Positions 20,059-31,555 of a DNA stretch of 64,000 bases are shown here, piece by piece. The notes beneath the pieces were generated by a model. It had not been told where the DNA came from. It saw only the letters and a list, made by a program, of their open reading frames with translations, and did no database searches. The stretch is from Buchnera aphidicola (Mindarus keteleerifoliae) (GTDB lineage: Bacteria > Pseudomonadota > Gammaproteobacteria > Enterobacterales > Enterobacteriaceae): positions 124,001-188,000 of the forward strand of contig NZ_CP135027.1 in NCBI RefSeq assembly GCF_039392895.1. Direction: 5' to 3'. Position 1 is the stretch's first letter. The number at the start of each line of letters is the position of its first letter. A program made the position numbers and the translations under genes.

Positions 20059-21975
20059 TTATTTTTTAGGTTCTTTTATTTCTTCAAATTCTGCATCTAC
20101 AATATCTGATTCTTTTTCTTTAGTAGATTCATTTGCATTTTCATTTTTAATATGATCATTTTTTTTTGAGTCAAATTCAGTTAATTTAGAAGATACTTTT
20201 AATAAATCTTGAATTTTATTTTCAATATTGTTTTTATCTTCTCCTTTTAGAGCGAGATCTAAATTATTGATTGAAGATAGAATAGTTTCTCTTTCTTCAT
20301 TGTTTATTTTATCTTTATGTTCTTCAAGTTTCTTTTTAGTATTATGAGAAATTTGATCTCCCTGATTTCTAGTTTGTATTAAATTTTCAAATTTTTGATC
20401 TGCTTCTGCATTGGCTTCTGCATCAGAGATCATTTTTTTAATTTCATTTTCATTTAATCCAGAAGATGCTTTTATGGTAATTTTTTGTTCTTTTCCTGTT
20501 TTTTTATCTTTTGCAGATACATGCAATATACCATCTGCATCAATATCAAAAGTAACTTCAATTTGAGGTATACCTCTAGGAGCAGCTTCGATTCCGTCAA
20601 GGTTAAATTGTCCTAATGATTTATTAGCAGAAGCTTGTTTCCTTTCACCTTGCAAAACATGTATTGTTACGGCAGATTGATTATCTTCAGCAGTAGAAAA
20701 AACTTGACTGTGTTTGGTTGGAATAGTAGTGTTTTTATTGATTAGTGTCGTCATTATTCCACCCATAGTTTCTATTCCAAGAGACAAAGGAGAAACATCT
20801 AATAATAAAACGTCTTTAACATCTCCAGAAAGAACTCCTCCCTGTACAGCAGCCCCTACTGCAACAGCTTCATCTGGATTAACATCTTTTCTAGGTTCTT
20901 TTCCAAAAAATTCAGCTACTTTTTGTTGAACCATAGGCATTCTAGTCTGTCCTCCAACTAAAATTACATCATTGATTTTATCGATATTTAAATTAGCATC
21001 TTTTAAAGCCATTTTTAATGGTTTAATAGATCTTATTACTAAATCTTCTACTAAAGATTCTAATTTAGAACGAGTTACTTTTATATTTAGATGTTTTGGA
21101 CCAGTAGAATCAGCAGTAATATAAGGCAAATTAACTTCTGTTTGTTGAGTAGACGATAATTCTATTTTTGCTTTTTCAGCTGTTTCTTTTAGTCTTTGCA
21201 TTGCTAAAGAATCATTTCTTAAATCAATTCCTTGTTCTTTTTTAAATGTATCTACTAGATAGTTGATTAGTCGATTATCGAAATCTTCTCCACCCAAATG
21301 CGTATCTCCATTTGTTGCAAGAACTTCAAAGGTTTTTTCTTTGTCTACATCATCTATTTCAATTATTGAAATATCGAATGTACCTCCTCCTAAATCGTAC
21401 ACAGCTACAATTCTATTTCCTTTTCCTTTATCTAATCCATAGGCTAATGCTGCTGCTGTTGGTTCATTGATAATTCTTTTTACTTCTAAACCTGCAATTT
21501 TACCAGCATCTTTAGTAGCTTGTCGTTGAGCATCATTAAAGTACGCAGGTACAGTAATTACTGCTTTGGTAATTGGTTCACCTAAGTAATCTTCCGCTGT
21601 TTTTTTCATTTTTTTTAAAACTTCAGCAGATATTTGAGGTGGAGCCATTTTTTTATTTTTGACGTTTAACCAGGCATCTCCATTATTAGATTGTACGATT
21701 TTATAAGGCATAATTTTAATATCTTTTTGTACTTCTTTATCTTTAAATTTTCTTCCGATTAATCTTTTTATTGCAAATAAAGTGTTTTCTGGATTAGTTA
21801 TAGCTTGTCTTTTAGCAGGTTGTCCAACTAGTATTTCATTTTCTTTGGTATAGGCTATTACAGAAGGAGTTGTTCTGTCTCCTTCAGCATTTTCTAATAC
21901 TCGAGTTTGTTTTCCATCCATAATAGCAACGCAAGAATTTGTAGTTCCTAAATCTATTCCTATTATCTTGCTCAT
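20059..21975 (-). CDS. dnaK: DnaK, Hsp70 chaperone
   Basis: ATP-dependent chaperone for nascent and stress-denatured proteins. The 638 residues equal the E. coli length. [17 protein letters not shown] begins the ATPase domain; [29 protein letters not shown] and [13 protein letters not shown] are intact; the linker is [19 protein letters not shown]. The C-terminal lid ends in a charged tail with EEIKEPKK. Codon use is slightly less AT-extreme than its neighbours, typical of a highly expressed gene. It is the promoter-proximal gene of dnaK-dnaJ and has a recognisable heat-shock promoter. Confidence 0.99.
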   Translation of the reverse strand: MSKIIGIDLGTTNSCVAIMDGKQTRVLENAEGDRTTPSVIAYTKENEILVGQPAKRQAITNPENTLFAIKRLIGRKFKDKEVQKDIKIMPYKIVQSNNGDAWLNVKNKKMAPPQISAEVLKKMKKTAEDYLGEPITKAVITVPAYFNDAQRQATKDAGKIAGLEVKRIINEPTAAALAYGLDKGKGNRIVAVYDLGGGTFDISIIEIDDVDKEKTFEVLATNGDTHLGGEDFDNRLINYLVDTFKKEQGIDLRNDSLAMQRLKETAEKAKIELSSTQQTEVNLPYITADSTGPKHLNIKVTRSKLESLVEDLVIRSIKPLKMALKDANLNIDKINDVILVGGQTRMPMVQQKVAEFFGKEPRKDVNPDEAVAVGAAVQGGVLSGDVKDVLLLDVSPLSLGIETMGGIMTTLINKNTTIPTKHSQVFSTAEDNQSAVTIHVLQGERKQASANKSLGQFNLDGIEAAPRGIPQIEVTFDIDADGILHVSAKDKKTGKEQKITIKASSGLNENEIKKMISDAEANAEADQKFENLIQTRNQGDQISHNTKKKLEEHKDKINNEERETILSSINNLDLALKGEDKNNIENKIQDLLKVSSKLTEFDSKKNDHIKNENANESTKEKESDIVDAEFEEIKEPKK

Positions 21976-22142
21976 GTAAATTTCCTCTCAATTAAGTATG
22001 TTTGTATATTTATAAGCAGCAATAAATGATTAGTAATTTTAAAATAAATAAAAGATTCTAAAATCGATTAGTTTTTATTTTTATGAATTAAAGATACGAC
22101 GTGTGTTTTTGATATATAATTTTATATTGTTTAATAGTAAAT

Positions 22143-22170
22143 ACATGGGGTCTATTTGGGTCTGATCAAG
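22143..22170 (-). promoter_or_regulatory. Sigma-32 (heat-shock) promoter of dnaK
   Basis: On the minus strand CTTGAT (22170-22165), preceded by CCC, and CCCCATGT (22150-22143) are 14 bases apart, the arrangement I recall for E. coli dnaK P1 (CTTGAT, 14 bases, CCCCATTT). The G+C-containing boxes stand out strongly in an AT-rich spacer. Transcription would start near 22135, leaving a leader of about 160 bases before the dnaK ATG. Confidence 0.8.
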
Positions 22171-22305
22171 GGGTAATGAAAGAAAATATTATTTGATTTT
22201 AAAAAAAAATAAAAAAATAGATGATTTAATTTTATTATTTTGAAAAAAATGTACATTTTTACAGTATATTTTTTATTTTAAAAAAATATGTAAAAAATGT
22301 TTATT

Positions 22306-22337
22306 GATTTTAAAAAAATTTTTCTTTTTTTAAAATC
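22306..22337. repeat. Perfect 13-bp inverted repeat upstream of nuoA
   Basis: Arms 22306-22318 and 22325-22337 are exact reverse complements (GATTTTAAAAAAA type) around a 6-base loop, ending 65 bases before nuoA. It has no downstream T run in the nuo direction and could be a leader hairpin or the terminator of lost upstream genes. The A/T composition makes chance origin possible. Confidence 0.4.
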
Positions 22338-22402
22338 GATGTTTTTCAAAAATTAATGTTATTATTCTTTAACATGTAAATTTAATTTTTATTCATATTA
22401 AA

Positions 22403-22768
22403 ATGCTTAATTCAACATTTTCTTCGGATTTAATTTCATTTTTTATCTTTGTTTTTTTTGTTTTTTTTATTTGTTTTTTTATGTTAACTTTTAGTTTTTT
22501 TTTAGGAGAAAAAAAATTTTGTAAAAACAAAAATCTTCCTTTCGAATGTGGAATTGATTCTGTTGGAAATACTTCAATAAAATTTTTAGTAAAATTTTAC
22601 TTTATAGGAATTCTTTTTGTAATATTTGATGTGGAAGCATTATATATATATATATGGTCGGTTAATGCAGTTAAAATAGGAATAATAGGATTATTAGAAA
22701 TGGTTTCATTTATTTTTATGCTTTTGCTTTCTTTATTTTATGTAGTAAAGATGAAAACATTTTTTTAA
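22403..22768 (+). CDS. nuoA: NuoA, NADH-quinone oxidoreductase subunit A
   Basis: Membrane subunit near the quinone site of complex I. Three hydrophobic segments are visible (about residues 8-34, 59-85 and 90-114). The conserved loop KNLPFECGIDSVG and the FDVEALYIY motif in the second segment identify the family. At 121 residues it is shorter than E. coli NuoA (about 147), lacking the hydrophilic C-terminal tail. It is the first gene of a 13-gene operon running to 37323. Confidence 0.95.
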   Translation: MLNSTFSSDLISFFIFVFFVFFICFFMLTFSFFLGEKKFCKNKNLPFECGIDSVGNTSIKFLVKFYFIGILFVIFDVEALYIYIWSVNAVKIGIIGLLEMVSFIFMLLLSLFYVVKMKTFF

Positions 22769-22871
22769 GTATAATTTTTTAAATGTTAAAAAGCATAATT
22801 TATTTATAAAATATGGTATTTTTAATTGGTTTAATACTATTTTTTATTAAAACAAATCGAAAGGTACTTTT

Positions 22872-23465
22872 GTGAAATACATTTTAACTAAAGCAGATAA
22901 TTTTAGTACAAAAAAAAGTTTTAAAGAACAAGAAAAAAAATTGATAAAAAGTAATCAATTTATTAAAAAAAACGTTTTTTTAGGAAAATTAAAAAAAATT
23001 GTTAAAAACTTAGTTAATTGGGGAAGAAAAAATTCTCTTTGGCCTTATAATTTTGGATTATCTTGTTGCTACGTAGAAATGGTTACGTCTTTTACATCGG
23101 TTCATGATGTAGCTAGATTTGGATCAGAAGTACTGAGAGCTTCTCCTCGACAAGCTGATTTTATGGTTATAGCAGGAACTCCTTTTATTAAAATGGTTCC
23201 TGTTATTAAACGATTATACGATCAGATGTTAGAACCTAAATGGGTTATATCAATGGGTTCTTGTGCTAATTCAGGAGGAATGTATGATATTTATTCGGTA
23301 GTTCAAGGAGTAGATAAATTTTTGCCAGTAGATGTTTATATTCCCGGTTGTCCACCTCGTCCAGAAGCATATTTACAAGCTTTATTATTATTGCAAGATT
23401 CTATTACCAAAGAAGATCGTCCATTATCATGGATAATAGATAATCAAAAAATATATAAAAAATAA
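22872..23465 (+). CDS. nuoB: NuoB, complex I subunit B (Fe-S cluster N2)
   Basis: Carries the terminal 4Fe-4S cluster N2 that reduces quinone. All four cluster ligands are visible: the tandem Cys in [19 protein letters not shown], and PGCPPRPEA. The start is GTG at 22872 after AAGG at 22861-22864. The 197 residues lack roughly the last 20 residues of the E. coli protein, a charged tail outside the core. It lies about 100 bases after nuoA and before nuoCD. Confidence 0.97.
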   Translation: MKYILTKADNFSTKKSFKEQEKKLIKSNQFIKKNVFLGKLKKIVKNLVNWGRKNSLWPYNFGLSCCYVEMVTSFTSVHDVARFGSEVLRASPRQADFMVIAGTPFIKMVPVIKRLYDQMLEPKWVISMGSCANSGGMYDIYSVVQGVDKFLPVDVYIPGCPPRPEAYLQALLLLQDSITKEDRPLSWIIDNQKIYKK

Positions 23466-23577
23466 AAAGTTTTTGAGAAAAAAGAAATTTGAAATATTTA
23501 TTATGGTTTTTTTAGATTAGTTGTAAAACAAAAAACTAGATTTAAATTAAATTAATATAAAAAACAAAAAAATATTT

Positions 23578-25374
23578 ATGAAAAATAAAATAATTAATGA
23601 TCGTATCAAAAAATTTAAAGATAAAAAAAAATATGATAATTTGATCATTGAAAAATTATATAAAAACTTTGATCAAAAAATTTTTAAATTTCAATTAACT
23701 TTAATTAATTTTCCGGTCTTATGGATCGAATCTGAAGATTTGTTAAAGGTAGCTACTTATTTGGCTAATTTATCAGATCCATATATAACATTATTTGATT
23801 TACACGGAATTGATGAACGATTACGAAAAAATCGAAAAAATGTTCCGATTTGTGACTTCTCAGTATTTTATCATTTTATTTCGTTTGAAAAGAATTTAGA
23901 TATTTTAATCAAAGTTTCGTTATTTAAAGAAAAATTATCTATTCCAACTTTAACCAAACTTTTTGTTAATGCTAATTGGTATGAACGAGAAACATGGGAA
24001 ATGTTTGGAATTGATTTTGTAGGCCATCCTCATTTAACAAGAATATTGATGCCAGTTACTTGGGAAGGTCATCCATTAAGAAAAGATTATCCTGCAAGAG
24101 CAACAGAATTTAAAAATTATCAATTAACTGAAGAAAAAGAAGAAAGAGAATCTAAAGCATTAAGATTTTCTCCAGAATTTTGGGGAATGAAAAGAAAAAA
24201 TAGTCATTCTGATTTTATGTTTTTAAATTTAGGTCCAAATCATCCATCTTCTCATGGTGCTTTTCGAATAGTTTTACAATTAGATGGAGAAAAAATTGTC
24301 GATTGTGTTCCAGATATAGGTTATCATCATCGAGGAGCTGAAAAAATGGCTGAACGGCAAACATGGCATAATTATATACCTTATACAGATAGAGTTGAAT
24401 ATCTAGGAGGTTGTGTGAATGAAATGCCTTATATTTTAGCCGTAGAAAAATTAGCAAATATTAAAGTTCCAGAAAGAGTAAAATGTATTAGAGTAATGTT
24501 ATCTGAATTATTTAGAATAAATAGTCATTTATTATATATTTCTACCTTCATTCAAGATGTAGGGTCTATGACTCCAGTATTTTTAGCATTTACCGACAGA
24601 CAAAAAATATATGATATAATTGAGTTTATTACTGGTGCAAGAATGCATCCAGCATGGTTTCGAATAGGAGGAGTTGCTTATGATCTTCCAAACGGATGGG
24701 ATAAAATTCTTAGTAAATTTCTCAATTGGATTCCTAAGAGATTAAAGTTTTATACCGATATGGCATTAAAAAATTCTATTTTGATATCTCGTTCAAAAGG
24801 AGTTGCTTCTTATAATAAAGATCAGGCTTTAGATTGGGGTGTTACAGGAGCTGGATTACGTGCAACTGGGGTAGAATTTGATGTTCGGAAGAAACGACCT
24901 TATTCTGGATATTCAAATTTTGATTTTGAAATTCCAATAGGAAATGGAGTTAGTGATTGTTATTCTAGGGTAACATTAAAAATGGAAGAAATTTTTCAAA
25001 GTTTAAGAATATTAAAACAATGTTTAAATAATATGCCTAATGGTTCTTTCAAAGCAGAACATCCTTTAACTACCCCCCCTTTAAAAAAAAATACTCTTAA
25101 AGATATTGAATCAATGATTACACATTTTTTACAAATGTCTTGGGGACCAATAATGCCTCCAAACGAAAGTTTTCAAATGATAGAAGCAACTAAAGGAATT
25201 AATAGTTATTATTTAATCAGTGATGGAGATTCAATGAGTTATAGAACTAGAATTCGGACTCCTAGTTTTGCTCATTTACAACAAATACCTTCTGTTATAA
25301 AAGGAAGTTTATTATCAGATTTGATCACGTATTTAGGCAGCATTGATTTTGTCATGTCAGATGTGGATCGTTAA
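23578..25374 (+). CDS. nuoC: NuoCD, fused complex I subunits C and D
   Basis: Fusion of the 30-kDa (NuoC) and 49-kDa (NuoD) subunits, as in other Enterobacterales; 598 residues against about 600 in E. coli. NuoC ends near residue 190 after the signature block [21 protein letters not shown] (given as [11 protein letters not shown] then [11 protein letters not shown]). NuoD begins around residue 210 with [15 protein letters not shown], and contains [13 protein letters not shown] and [11 protein letters not shown]. These form the quinone-binding interface with NuoB. The next gene begins 2 bases after its stop. Confidence 0.98.
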   Translation: MKNKIINDRIKKFKDKKKYDNLIIEKLYKNFDQKIFKFQLTLINFPVLWIESEDLLKVATYLANLSDPYITLFDLHGIDERLRKNRKNVPICDFSVFYHFISFEKNLDILIKVSLFKEKLSIPTLTKLFVNANWYERETWEMFGIDFVGHPHLTRILMPVTWEGHPLRKDYPARATEFKNYQLTEEKEERESKALRFSPEFWGMKRKNSHSDFMFLNLGPNHPSSHGAFRIVLQLDGEKIVDCVPDIGYHHRGAEKMAERQTWHNYIPYTDRVEYLGGCVNEMPYILAVEKLANIKVPERVKCIRVMLSELFRINSHLLYISTFIQDVGSMTPVFLAFTDRQKIYDIIEFITGARMHPAWFRIGGVAYDLPNGWDKILSKFLNWIPKRLKFYTDMALKNSILISRSKGVASYNKDQALDWGVTGAGLRATGVEFDVRKKRPYSGYSNFDFEIPIGNGVSDCYSRVTLKMEEIFQSLRILKQCLNNMPNGSFKAEHPLTTPPLKKNTLKDIESMITHFLQMSWGPIMPPNESFQMIEATKGINSYYLISDGDSMSYRTRIRTPSFAHLQQIPSVIKGSLLSDLITYLGSIDFVMSDVDR

Positions 25375-25376
25375 AA

Positions 25377-25865
25377 ATGAAAAAAAAATATTTAGATATT
25401 GTTCTGACTATGGAAGAACAAAAAAGAATTTTTGAAGAAAAAAAAAAATATGAATATCCTCAAGCTGCTGTTATAGAAGCATTAAAAATAGCACAAGAAA
25501 AGAGGAAGTGGATTTCTAAAGATGTTATTTATGCAATTTCAGAAATTTTGTCTATTCCTTCGGTATATGTACAAGAAGTAGCTACATTTTATAGTCAAAT
25601 TTTCCTTGAACCAGTTGGAAGGAACGTCATTCGATATTGCGATAGTGTAGTATGTTATGTTGTTGGATACAAAAAAATATTATCGATACTAGAGAAATAT
25701 TTAAAAATAAAACCAGGACAAACAACAATAGATAATAAATTTACTTTATTACCAATTTGCTGTTTAGGATGCTGTGATAGAGCACCAAGTATGATGGTTA
25801 ATGAAGATACTTATTTTAATTTATCTGATAAAAAAATTGTTTCGATATTGGAATCTTATTTATGA
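25377..25865 (+). CDS. nuoE: NuoE, complex I subunit E (2Fe-2S cluster N1a)
   Basis: Peripheral-arm subunit holding 2Fe-2S cluster N1a. The ligands are visible as [10 protein letters not shown] and [15 protein letters not shown]; the [14 protein letters not shown] segment is typical. Length is 162 residues (E. coli 166). A run of 11 A (25438-25448) encodes EKKK and is in frame, the same run length that breaks prmC. The gene starts 2 bases after nuoCD and overlaps nuoF by 4 bases (ATGA), so the three are translationally coupled. Confidence 0.96.
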   Translation: MKKKYLDIVLTMEEQKRIFEEKKKYEYPQAAVIEALKIAQEKRKWISKDVIYAISEILSIPSVYVQEVATFYSQIFLEPVGRNVIRYCDSVVCYVVGYKKILSILEKYLKIKPGQTTIDNKFTLLPICCLGCCDRAPSMMVNEDTYFNLSDKKIVSILESYL

Positions 25866-27142
25866 ATAAAAAAATTCGAAAACCGGAGAGTCACCCTTTA
25901 ACATGGAGATTAAAAAAAAATAATAGTCCTATTTGGATTAATGAATATAAGTTAAAAAATGGGTATTCGGCATTAAAAAAAAGTTTATGCAAAATGAGTC
26001 CAGTAGAAATAATAGATGAAATTAAAAAATCAGAATTAAAAGGAAGAGGAGGAGCAGGATTTAATACTGGGATGAAATGGGATATGGTTTCGAAATCAAA
26101 AATTTCAAAAACAAAATATTTAGTTTGTAATGCTGATGAAATGGAGCCAGGGACGTTTAAAGATAGATTGTTAATGGAGAGTATTCCTCATCAATTAATT
26201 GAAGGAATGATAATCGCAGCTTTTGCTTTACAAGTTCATTGTGCTTATATTTTTTTACGAGGCGAATATATCCAGGCTCTGAAGAATTTAAAAAAATCAA
26301 TTTTTGAAGCTTATAAAATGGGGTATTTAGGAAAAAATATCTTAAAAACAGGTTTTAGTTTAAACATTTTTATACATACTGGAGCTGGACGTTATATTTG
26401 TGGAGAAGAAACAGCTTTATTAAATTCTTTAGAAGGAAAGAGAGCTAATCCCAGATTCAAACCTCCTTTTCCGGTAGAAATTGGTTTATGGGGAAAACCA
26501 ACCTGTATCAACAATGTAGAAACATTATCCAATGTTCCAGGTATAATATCTAATGGACATATTTGGTATAAAAATTTGTCAAAAAGCGTTGATTCTGGAA
26601 CAAAAATGATGGGATTTTCTGGAAATGTTAATACTCCTGGAATATGGGAACTTCCTTTTGGAACTACAGCTAGAGAAATTTTAGAAGATTACGCTAATGG
26701 AATGAAAAAAGGATTTCAGTTAAAAGCTTGGCAACCAGGAGGAGCTGGAACTGATTTTTTAACTCCTCAGCATATTGATGTTCCAATGGATTTTGAAAAT
26801 GTTAGTAAAATCGGTAGTAGATTAGGTACTGCAGTAGCTATGGCTGTAGATAATCATATTAATATGGTTAAATTAGTATACAATATTGAAAAATTTTTTT
26901 CTAGAGAATCTTGCGGTTGGTGTACTCCATGCAGAGACGGTTTACCTTGGATAGTAAAAATTTTAAAATCATTATCGAAAAAAAAAGGAAAGGAAGGGGA
27001 TATTGAATTATTAGAAGAATTAAGTTTAAGTTTATCATTTGGAAAAACTTTTTGTGCTCATGCTCCAGGAGCAATGGAACCTTTAACAAGTGCAATTAAA
27101 TATTTTAGGATAGAATTTGAAAGAGGAATTAAATTAAAATGA
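25862..27142 (+). CDS. nuoF: NuoF, complex I subunit F (NADH/FMN site, cluster N3)
   Basis: Binds NADH and FMN and starts electron transfer. Seen in order: [14 protein letters not shown] (FMN/NADH glycine-rich loop, residue 62), [32 protein letters not shown] near residue 175, and the cluster N3 ligands in [12 protein letters not shown] with a later Cys in [10 protein letters not shown]. The 426 residues are about 20 fewer than in E. coli. It overlaps nuoE by 4 bases and is followed by a 144-base spacer before nuoG, the longest gap within the operon. Confidence 0.98.
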   Translation: MNKKIRKPESHPLTWRLKKNNSPIWINEYKLKNGYSALKKSLCKMSPVEIIDEIKKSELKGRGGAGFNTGMKWDMVSKSKISKTKYLVCNADEMEPGTFKDRLLMESIPHQLIEGMIIAAFALQVHCAYIFLRGEYIQALKNLKKSIFEAYKMGYLGKNILKTGFSLNIFIHTGAGRYICGEETALLNSLEGKRANPRFKPPFPVEIGLWGKPTCINNVETLSNVPGIISNGHIWYKNLSKSVDSGTKMMGFSGNVNTPGIWELPFGTTAREILEDYANGMKKGFQLKAWQPGGAGTDFLTPQHIDVPMDFENVSKIGSRLGTAVAMAVDNHINMVKLVYNIEKFFSRESCGWCTPCRDGLPWIVKILKSLSKKKGKEGDIELLEELSLSLSFGKTFCAHAPGAMEPLTSAIKYFRIEFERGIKLK

Positions 27143-27242
27143 TAATTTTTTATATTAAAAAATATAGGTTCTTAATTATTAATTTTAAATTTTAAATTTA
27201 ATTTCTTTTATAATTACTAATTAAAGAATTGATATTTTGAGA

Positions 27243-27248
27243 TATAAT
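27243..27248 (+). promoter_or_regulatory. Possible internal -10 box before nuoG
   Basis: A consensus TATAAT stands about 40 bases before the nuoG start in the only long spacer of the operon. No good -35 element lies 16-18 bases upstream, so this is weak evidence for a secondary promoter. Confidence 0.2.
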
Positions 27249-27286
27249 GTCAATTATCATATATTTTAATTTAATCGGAAATGTTT

Positions 27287-30022
27287 ATGTTTAAACTTTT
27301 TGTAGATGATATTGAATATTCTTTTAAAAAATCTTCTAATATATTAGAAGCTTGTCTAGTTTCAGGGGTAAACATACCTTATTTTTGTTGGCATCCTATG
27401 TTAGGAAGTGTAGGGTCATGTAGACAATGTGCTGTAAAATTGTATGCTAATGATACTGATAAAAAAGGGAAAATAGTCATGTCTTGTATGACCCCATTGG
27501 ACAAAAAAACAATTATTTCTGTACAGGAAAAAGAAGTAATAAATTTTAGAAAACAAATAATTGAATTATTAATGATTAATCATCCTCATGATTGTCCTAT
27601 ATGTGAAGAGGCTGGAAGTTGTCATTTACAAGATATGACTGTTATGACTGAACATTATTCTCGTCGTTATAGATATAAGAAAAAAACTCATTTAAATCAA
27701 TATTTAGGACCTTTTATACAACATGAAATGAATAGATGTATAAAATGTTTTCGGTGTGTTAGGTATTATCAGGATTATACTGATGGTAAAGATTTAGGAG
27801 TATTTGGAAGTGCAGATAATATTTATTTTGGACGTTTAAACGAAGGCATGCTTAATAGTGAACACTCTGGAAATTTAGTAGAAATTTGCCCTACAGGGGT
27901 TTTTACAGATAAAATATATTCTAAAAATTATACTAGAAAATGGGATATGCAATACGCTCCAAGTGTATGTCAATATTGCAGTATAGGATGTAATACTATA
28001 GTAGGAGAACGGTCTGGAAAAATAAGAAAGATCGATAATAGATTTAATAAAAATGTAAATCATTATTTAATATGTGATTTGGGAAGATTTGGATTTAGTT
28101 ATTCTAACTCAAATGATCGTCCCAAAAATTTAAAGGAGAAAATACAAGGAAAATTATTAGATTTAAATAAAGAAAATGTTTTTTTTAGAATAAAAAACAT
28201 CTTTAAAAATTCAAGTCAGGTTATAGGTATTGGTTCTTCAAGAGCAAGTATAGAAAGTAATTTTTCATTGCAAGAATTAGTAGGTAAAGAAAATTTTTCT
28301 ATGGGTGTTTCAAATGATGGAAAAGAGTTGTTGGATTTTATTTTAAATTTGATTAAAAATAGGAATTTTTCCGTTCCTACTTTATCCGAAATAGAAAATT
28401 GTGATGTTATTTTAATATTAGGTGAAGATTTAACCCAAATTTCTCCACGTATGGCATTAGCAGTAAGGCAAGCAGTTAAAAGAAAACAATATGGTAAGAT
28501 AAAAAAAATTAATGTTCCATTATGGCATAACAAAGCAGTTTTAAATATTTCTCAAGATAAGAAAAATAAATTATTTATAACGAGCATAGATCATACGAAA
28601 TTAGATGATATTTCTTCTTGGAATTATTATGCTTCTTATGAAAAGCAAGCTGAATTTTCTTTTTTATTAGCTAAAAAAATAAAAGACTTTTCATTTTCTA
28701 CAAAAAAGTTAGATCATATTTTTGAAAAAAAGATTTCTTTAATTGCAAGCAGTTTGTTGAATGCTAAAAATCCATTGATCATTTCTGGTTCTCATTCTAG
28801 AAGTATTTCTTTAATTAAATCAGCATCTAATATTGTTCAAGCAATAAAAAAACATAATAAAAATGTCAATTTAGTATTATTAACTCCTAATGCTAATAGT
28901 TTAGGAGTAGCATGTTTAGAAGGAATGTCTATTGAAACTGCATTAGAAAAAGTTGTTACTAAAAAAAATAGTTCCTTAATAATTTTAGAAAATGATTTAT
29001 ATCGATATATATCAAAATCTAAAGTTAATAAAGTATTAAAATTTGTCAAAAATATTATTACTATAGATCATATTTCAACTTTAACAACAGAAAAAAGTAC
29101 AATGATCATACCATGTACGAATTTTTTTGAAAGTTCCGGCACGGTTGTTAATTATGAAGGTCGAGCACAAAGATTTTTTAAAGTTTATGATCCAAATTTC
29201 TATAATAAAAACGTTTATGTTCTTGAGAGTTGGAAATGGTTGACATTATTTAGAAACTTTATTCTGGATAAAACAAAGAAGAATATATCATTTGATGATA
29301 TTGTAAATCAATGTGGAGAAAAACATCCTAAATTAAAAAAAATTGTTTCTATTTCTCCAAATTCAAATTTTCGAATTTTTGGTCAAAAAATAGCACGATC
29401 TCCTCATAGGTATACTGGAAGAACGGCTTTATTTCTAGATAAAAATGTTCATGAATTTCAGCGTTTAAAAGATAATGATACTATGTTTTCATTTTCAATG
29501 GAGGGTAATCAATCATTTAATCAAACTGCGTCTTATGTTCCTTTTATTTGGTTTCCAGGTTGGAATTCAGCGCAAGCATGGAATAAAGTTCAAATTGATA
29601 AAGAAAATAAATTATGTGAGGGTTTACGTTTATTTTCAAAGAATACTAAAAATAGAATTCCTTTCTTTAAAAGTAACAAAAGTGTTAATTATTTAAATGT
29701 AAACCTAAAAATTGTACCTTATTATTCAATCTATGGTAGCGAAGAAATAACTCAAAAAGATTCAATTATTTTAAAATTAATAAAATCAACTTACATAAAA
29801 ATCAATAAATTGACTGCTATAAAGTTAGGTTTTAAAGAAAATAGTTTTATTACATTTTTTTATTTTAAAGAAAAATTTATTTTTAAAGTAAAATTTTCTG
29901 TTTTTTTAGATAAAAATATAATTTCTTTACCCATAGGTTTTCCAAATATTCCTTTTTCTCTAATAGAAAAAAATATAAAAAATTTAAAAATAGAAAAACA
30001 ATGTATTTTATTAAATGAATAG
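27287..30022 (+). CDS. nuoG: NuoG, complex I subunit G (Fe-S, molybdopterin-fold)
   Basis: Large peripheral subunit that carries electrons through several Fe-S clusters. The N-terminal ferredoxin domain has [20 protein letters not shown] (in two parts: [20 protein letters not shown]), then [29 protein letters not shown] and [20 protein letters not shown] marks the extra cluster N7 site before the degenerate molybdopterin-like domain. I start at the ATG 27287, because GGAA at 27277-27280 abuts the first ATG (27281) but is well spaced from the second; this gives 911 residues. nuoH follows with its ribosome-binding site inside the nuoG end. Confidence 0.96.
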   Translation: MFKLFVDDIEYSFKKSSNILEACLVSGVNIPYFCWHPMLGSVGSCRQCAVKLYANDTDKKGKIVMSCMTPLDKKTIISVQEKEVINFRKQIIELLMINHPHDCPICEEAGSCHLQDMTVMTEHYSRRYRYKKKTHLNQYLGPFIQHEMNRCIKCFRCVRYYQDYTDGKDLGVFGSADNIYFGRLNEGMLNSEHSGNLVEICPTGVFTDKIYSKNYTRKWDMQYAPSVCQYCSIGCNTIVGERSGKIRKIDNRFNKNVNHYLICDLGRFGFSYSNSNDRPKNLKEKIQGKLLDLNKENVFFRIKNIFKNSSQVIGIGSSRASIESNFSLQELVGKENFSMGVSNDGKELLDFILNLIKNRNFSVPTLSEIENCDVILILGEDLTQISPRMALAVRQAVKRKQYGKIKKINVPLWHNKAVLNISQDKKNKLFITSIDHTKLDDISSWNYYASYEKQAEFSFLLAKKIKDFSFSTKKLDHIFEKKISLIASSLLNAKNPLIISGSHSRSISLIKSASNIVQAIKKHNKNVNLVLLTPNANSLGVACLEGMSIETALEKVVTKKNSSLIILENDLYRYISKSKVNKVLKFVKNIITIDHISTLTTEKSTMIIPCTNFFESSGTVVNYEGRAQRFFKVYDPNFYNKNVYVLESWKWLTLFRNFILDKTKKNISFDDIVNQCGEKHPKLKKIVSISPNSNFRIFGQKIARSPHRYTGRTALFLDKNVHEFQRLKDNDTMFSFSMEGNQSFNQTASYVPFIWFPGWNSAQAWNKVQIDKENKLCEGLRLFSKNTKNRIPFFKSNKSVNYLNVNLKIVPYYSIYGSEEITQKDSIILKLIKSTYIKINKLTAIKLGFKENSFITFFYFKEKFIFKVKFSVFLDKNIISLPIGFPNIPFSLIEKNIKNLKIEKQCILLNE

Positions 30023-30032
30023 GAATTTTATT

Positions 30033-30959
30033 ATGCTTAAAACCATAATTTTGTTATTATTGACAATTTCGTTTTCTGCTTCATTAAGTGTAATAGAAAG
30101 AAGATTATTAGGATTGTTTCAAAATCGTTATGGTCCAAATAGAGTAGGTTGGCAGGGATCGCTTCAACTAATAGCTGATATGATTAAAATTTTTTTTAAG
30201 GAAGATTGGATTCCGCCTTTTAGTAATAAAATAATATTTGTATTAGCTCCTATTATTTCATTTTCTTCTTTGTTAATAATAGTTCCTATTATACCTATAA
30301 CTAAGGAATTATTAATAATAGATATTAATATTGGTATCTTGTTTTTTTTAATGATGGCTAGTTTATCAGTTTATTCTATATTGTTTGCCGGATGGTCTAG
30401 TAATAATAAATATGCTCTATTAGGTGCTTTACGTGCTTCAGCTCAAACATTAAGTTATGAGATTTTTTTAGGATTATCTTTAATGGGAGTTGTTCTTCGT
30501 GCTGGATCTTTTAATATTCTTGATATTTTAAATAGTCAAAAACAAGTATGGAATATTGTACCTCAATTTTTTGGTTTTATAGCTTTTTTTATTTCTAGTT
30601 TGGGAATTTCTCATAGACATCCATTTGATCAACCAGAATCTGAACAAGAATTAGCAGATGGTTATCATCTTGAATATTCAGGAATAAAATTTGGGTTATT
30701 TTTTATAGGAGAATATATTTCAATAACAACGTTATCTGGCTTAATGACTGTTATATTTTTAGGAGGATTTTATGGTCCATTTTTTCCTTCTGTTATATGG
30801 TTTTTAATTAAAATGATTTGTTTAATATTTCTTTTTATTTTAATACGAGCTTCTTTACCCCGGCCTAGATATGATCAAATGATTTCATTTGGTTGGAGAT
30901 GGTGCTTTCCTGTTACTCTATTAAATTTATTAGGAACTTCTATTTGGTTGATATGTTAA
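30033..30959 (+). CDS. nuoH: NuoH, complex I subunit H
   Basis: Membrane subunit linking the quinone chamber to the proton-pumping arm. About eight hydrophobic segments are present. Conserved loops are [49 protein letters not shown] (in part) and [19 protein letters not shown] with its acidic residues. I place the start at ATG 30033 (308 residues), since AGGA at 30021-30024 is 8 bases upstream; an ATG at 30015 lacks a ribosome-binding site and would overlap nuoG by 8 bases. Confidence 0.96.
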   Translation: MLKTIILLLLTISFSASLSVIERRLLGLFQNRYGPNRVGWQGSLQLIADMIKIFFKEDWIPPFSNKIIFVLAPIISFSSLLIIVPIIPITKELLIIDINIGILFFLMMASLSVYSILFAGWSSNNKYALLGALRASAQTLSYEIFLGLSLMGVVLRAGSFNILDILNSQKQVWNIVPQFFGFIAFFISSLGISHRHPFDQPESEQELADGYHLEYSGIKFGLFFIGEYISITTLSGLMTVIFLGGFYGPFFPSVIWFLIKMICLIFLFILIRASLPRPRYDQMISFGWRWCFPVTLLNLLGTSIWLIC

Positions 30960-30985
30960 TAACATTCTAAAATATAAGGTTAGAT

Positions 30986-31531
30986 TTGGTTATGAAAAAA
31001 AGTATAAAAAATATTTTTAGTCAATTTCGAAGTATTTGGGTGGTTTTAAAAAATATTTTTTCTAAAAGAGAAACAAAATTATATCCTGAAGAAAAGATTA
31101 AATTATCTTTTCGTTATCGAGGCAAAATTGTTCTTACAAAGACAGAACAAGGCGAAGAAAGATGTGTAGCATGTAATTTATGTGCTACTGTTTGTCCAGT
31201 AGATTGTATTTCTTTACAAAAAAAAGTTAATAAAAAAAATAAACGTTGGTATGCGAAGTTTTTTAGGATTAATTTTTCTCGATGTATTTTTTGTGGATTA
31301 TGTGAAGAAGCATGTCCAACTGCAGCTATACAATTAACGCCTAATTTTGAATTAAGTGAATTTAAACGTAAGAATTTAATTTATGAGAAAAAAGATTTAT
31401 TAATCTCAACTTCAGGAAAATATCCAGATTATGATTTTTATAATTATACTGGTGTATCTATTAAAGGTAAATTTAAAGGAGAATTAAAAAACGAATCTAA
31501 ACCGATTAAATCAACTACTTTACTTCCTTAA
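30986..31531 (+). CDS. nuoI: NuoI, complex I subunit I (two 4Fe-4S clusters)
   Basis: Ferredoxin-like subunit with clusters N6a and N6b. The two CxxCxxCxxxCP motifs are [18 protein letters not shown] and [18 protein letters not shown]. The N-terminal amphipathic segment and the C-terminal [12 protein letters not shown] end match the family; 181 residues as in E. coli (180). The start is probably TTG 30986, 6 bases after AAGG and giving the same N-terminal length as E. coli. ATG 30992 is an alternative. Confidence 0.96.
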   Translation: MVMKKSIKNIFSQFRSIWVVLKNIFSKRETKLYPEEKIKLSFRYRGKIVLTKTEQGEERCVACNLCATVCPVDCISLQKKVNKKNKRWYAKFFRINFSRCIFCGLCEEACPTAAIQLTPNFELSEFKRKNLIYEKKDLLISTSGKYPDYDFYNYTGVSIKGKFKGELKNESKPIKSTTLLP

Positions 31532-31555
31532 AATTATTTATAAAGAGAGTATTAA

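Larger units (their letters stand above)
21976..22402. other. 427-base divergent control region between dnaK and nuoA
   Basis: It contains the dnaK sigma-32 promoter (22143-22170) and, toward nuoA, a perfect 13-bp hairpin (22306-22337). No open frame or RNA gene is visible. A convincing sigma-70 promoter for the nuo operon could not be singled out from the AT-rich background. Confidence 0.5.

Noticed and set aside
27243-27248. Break of the nuo operon into two units at nuoF-nuoG
   Set aside because: Only an isolated -10-like box is present; without a -35 or terminator the operon is best treated as continuous.
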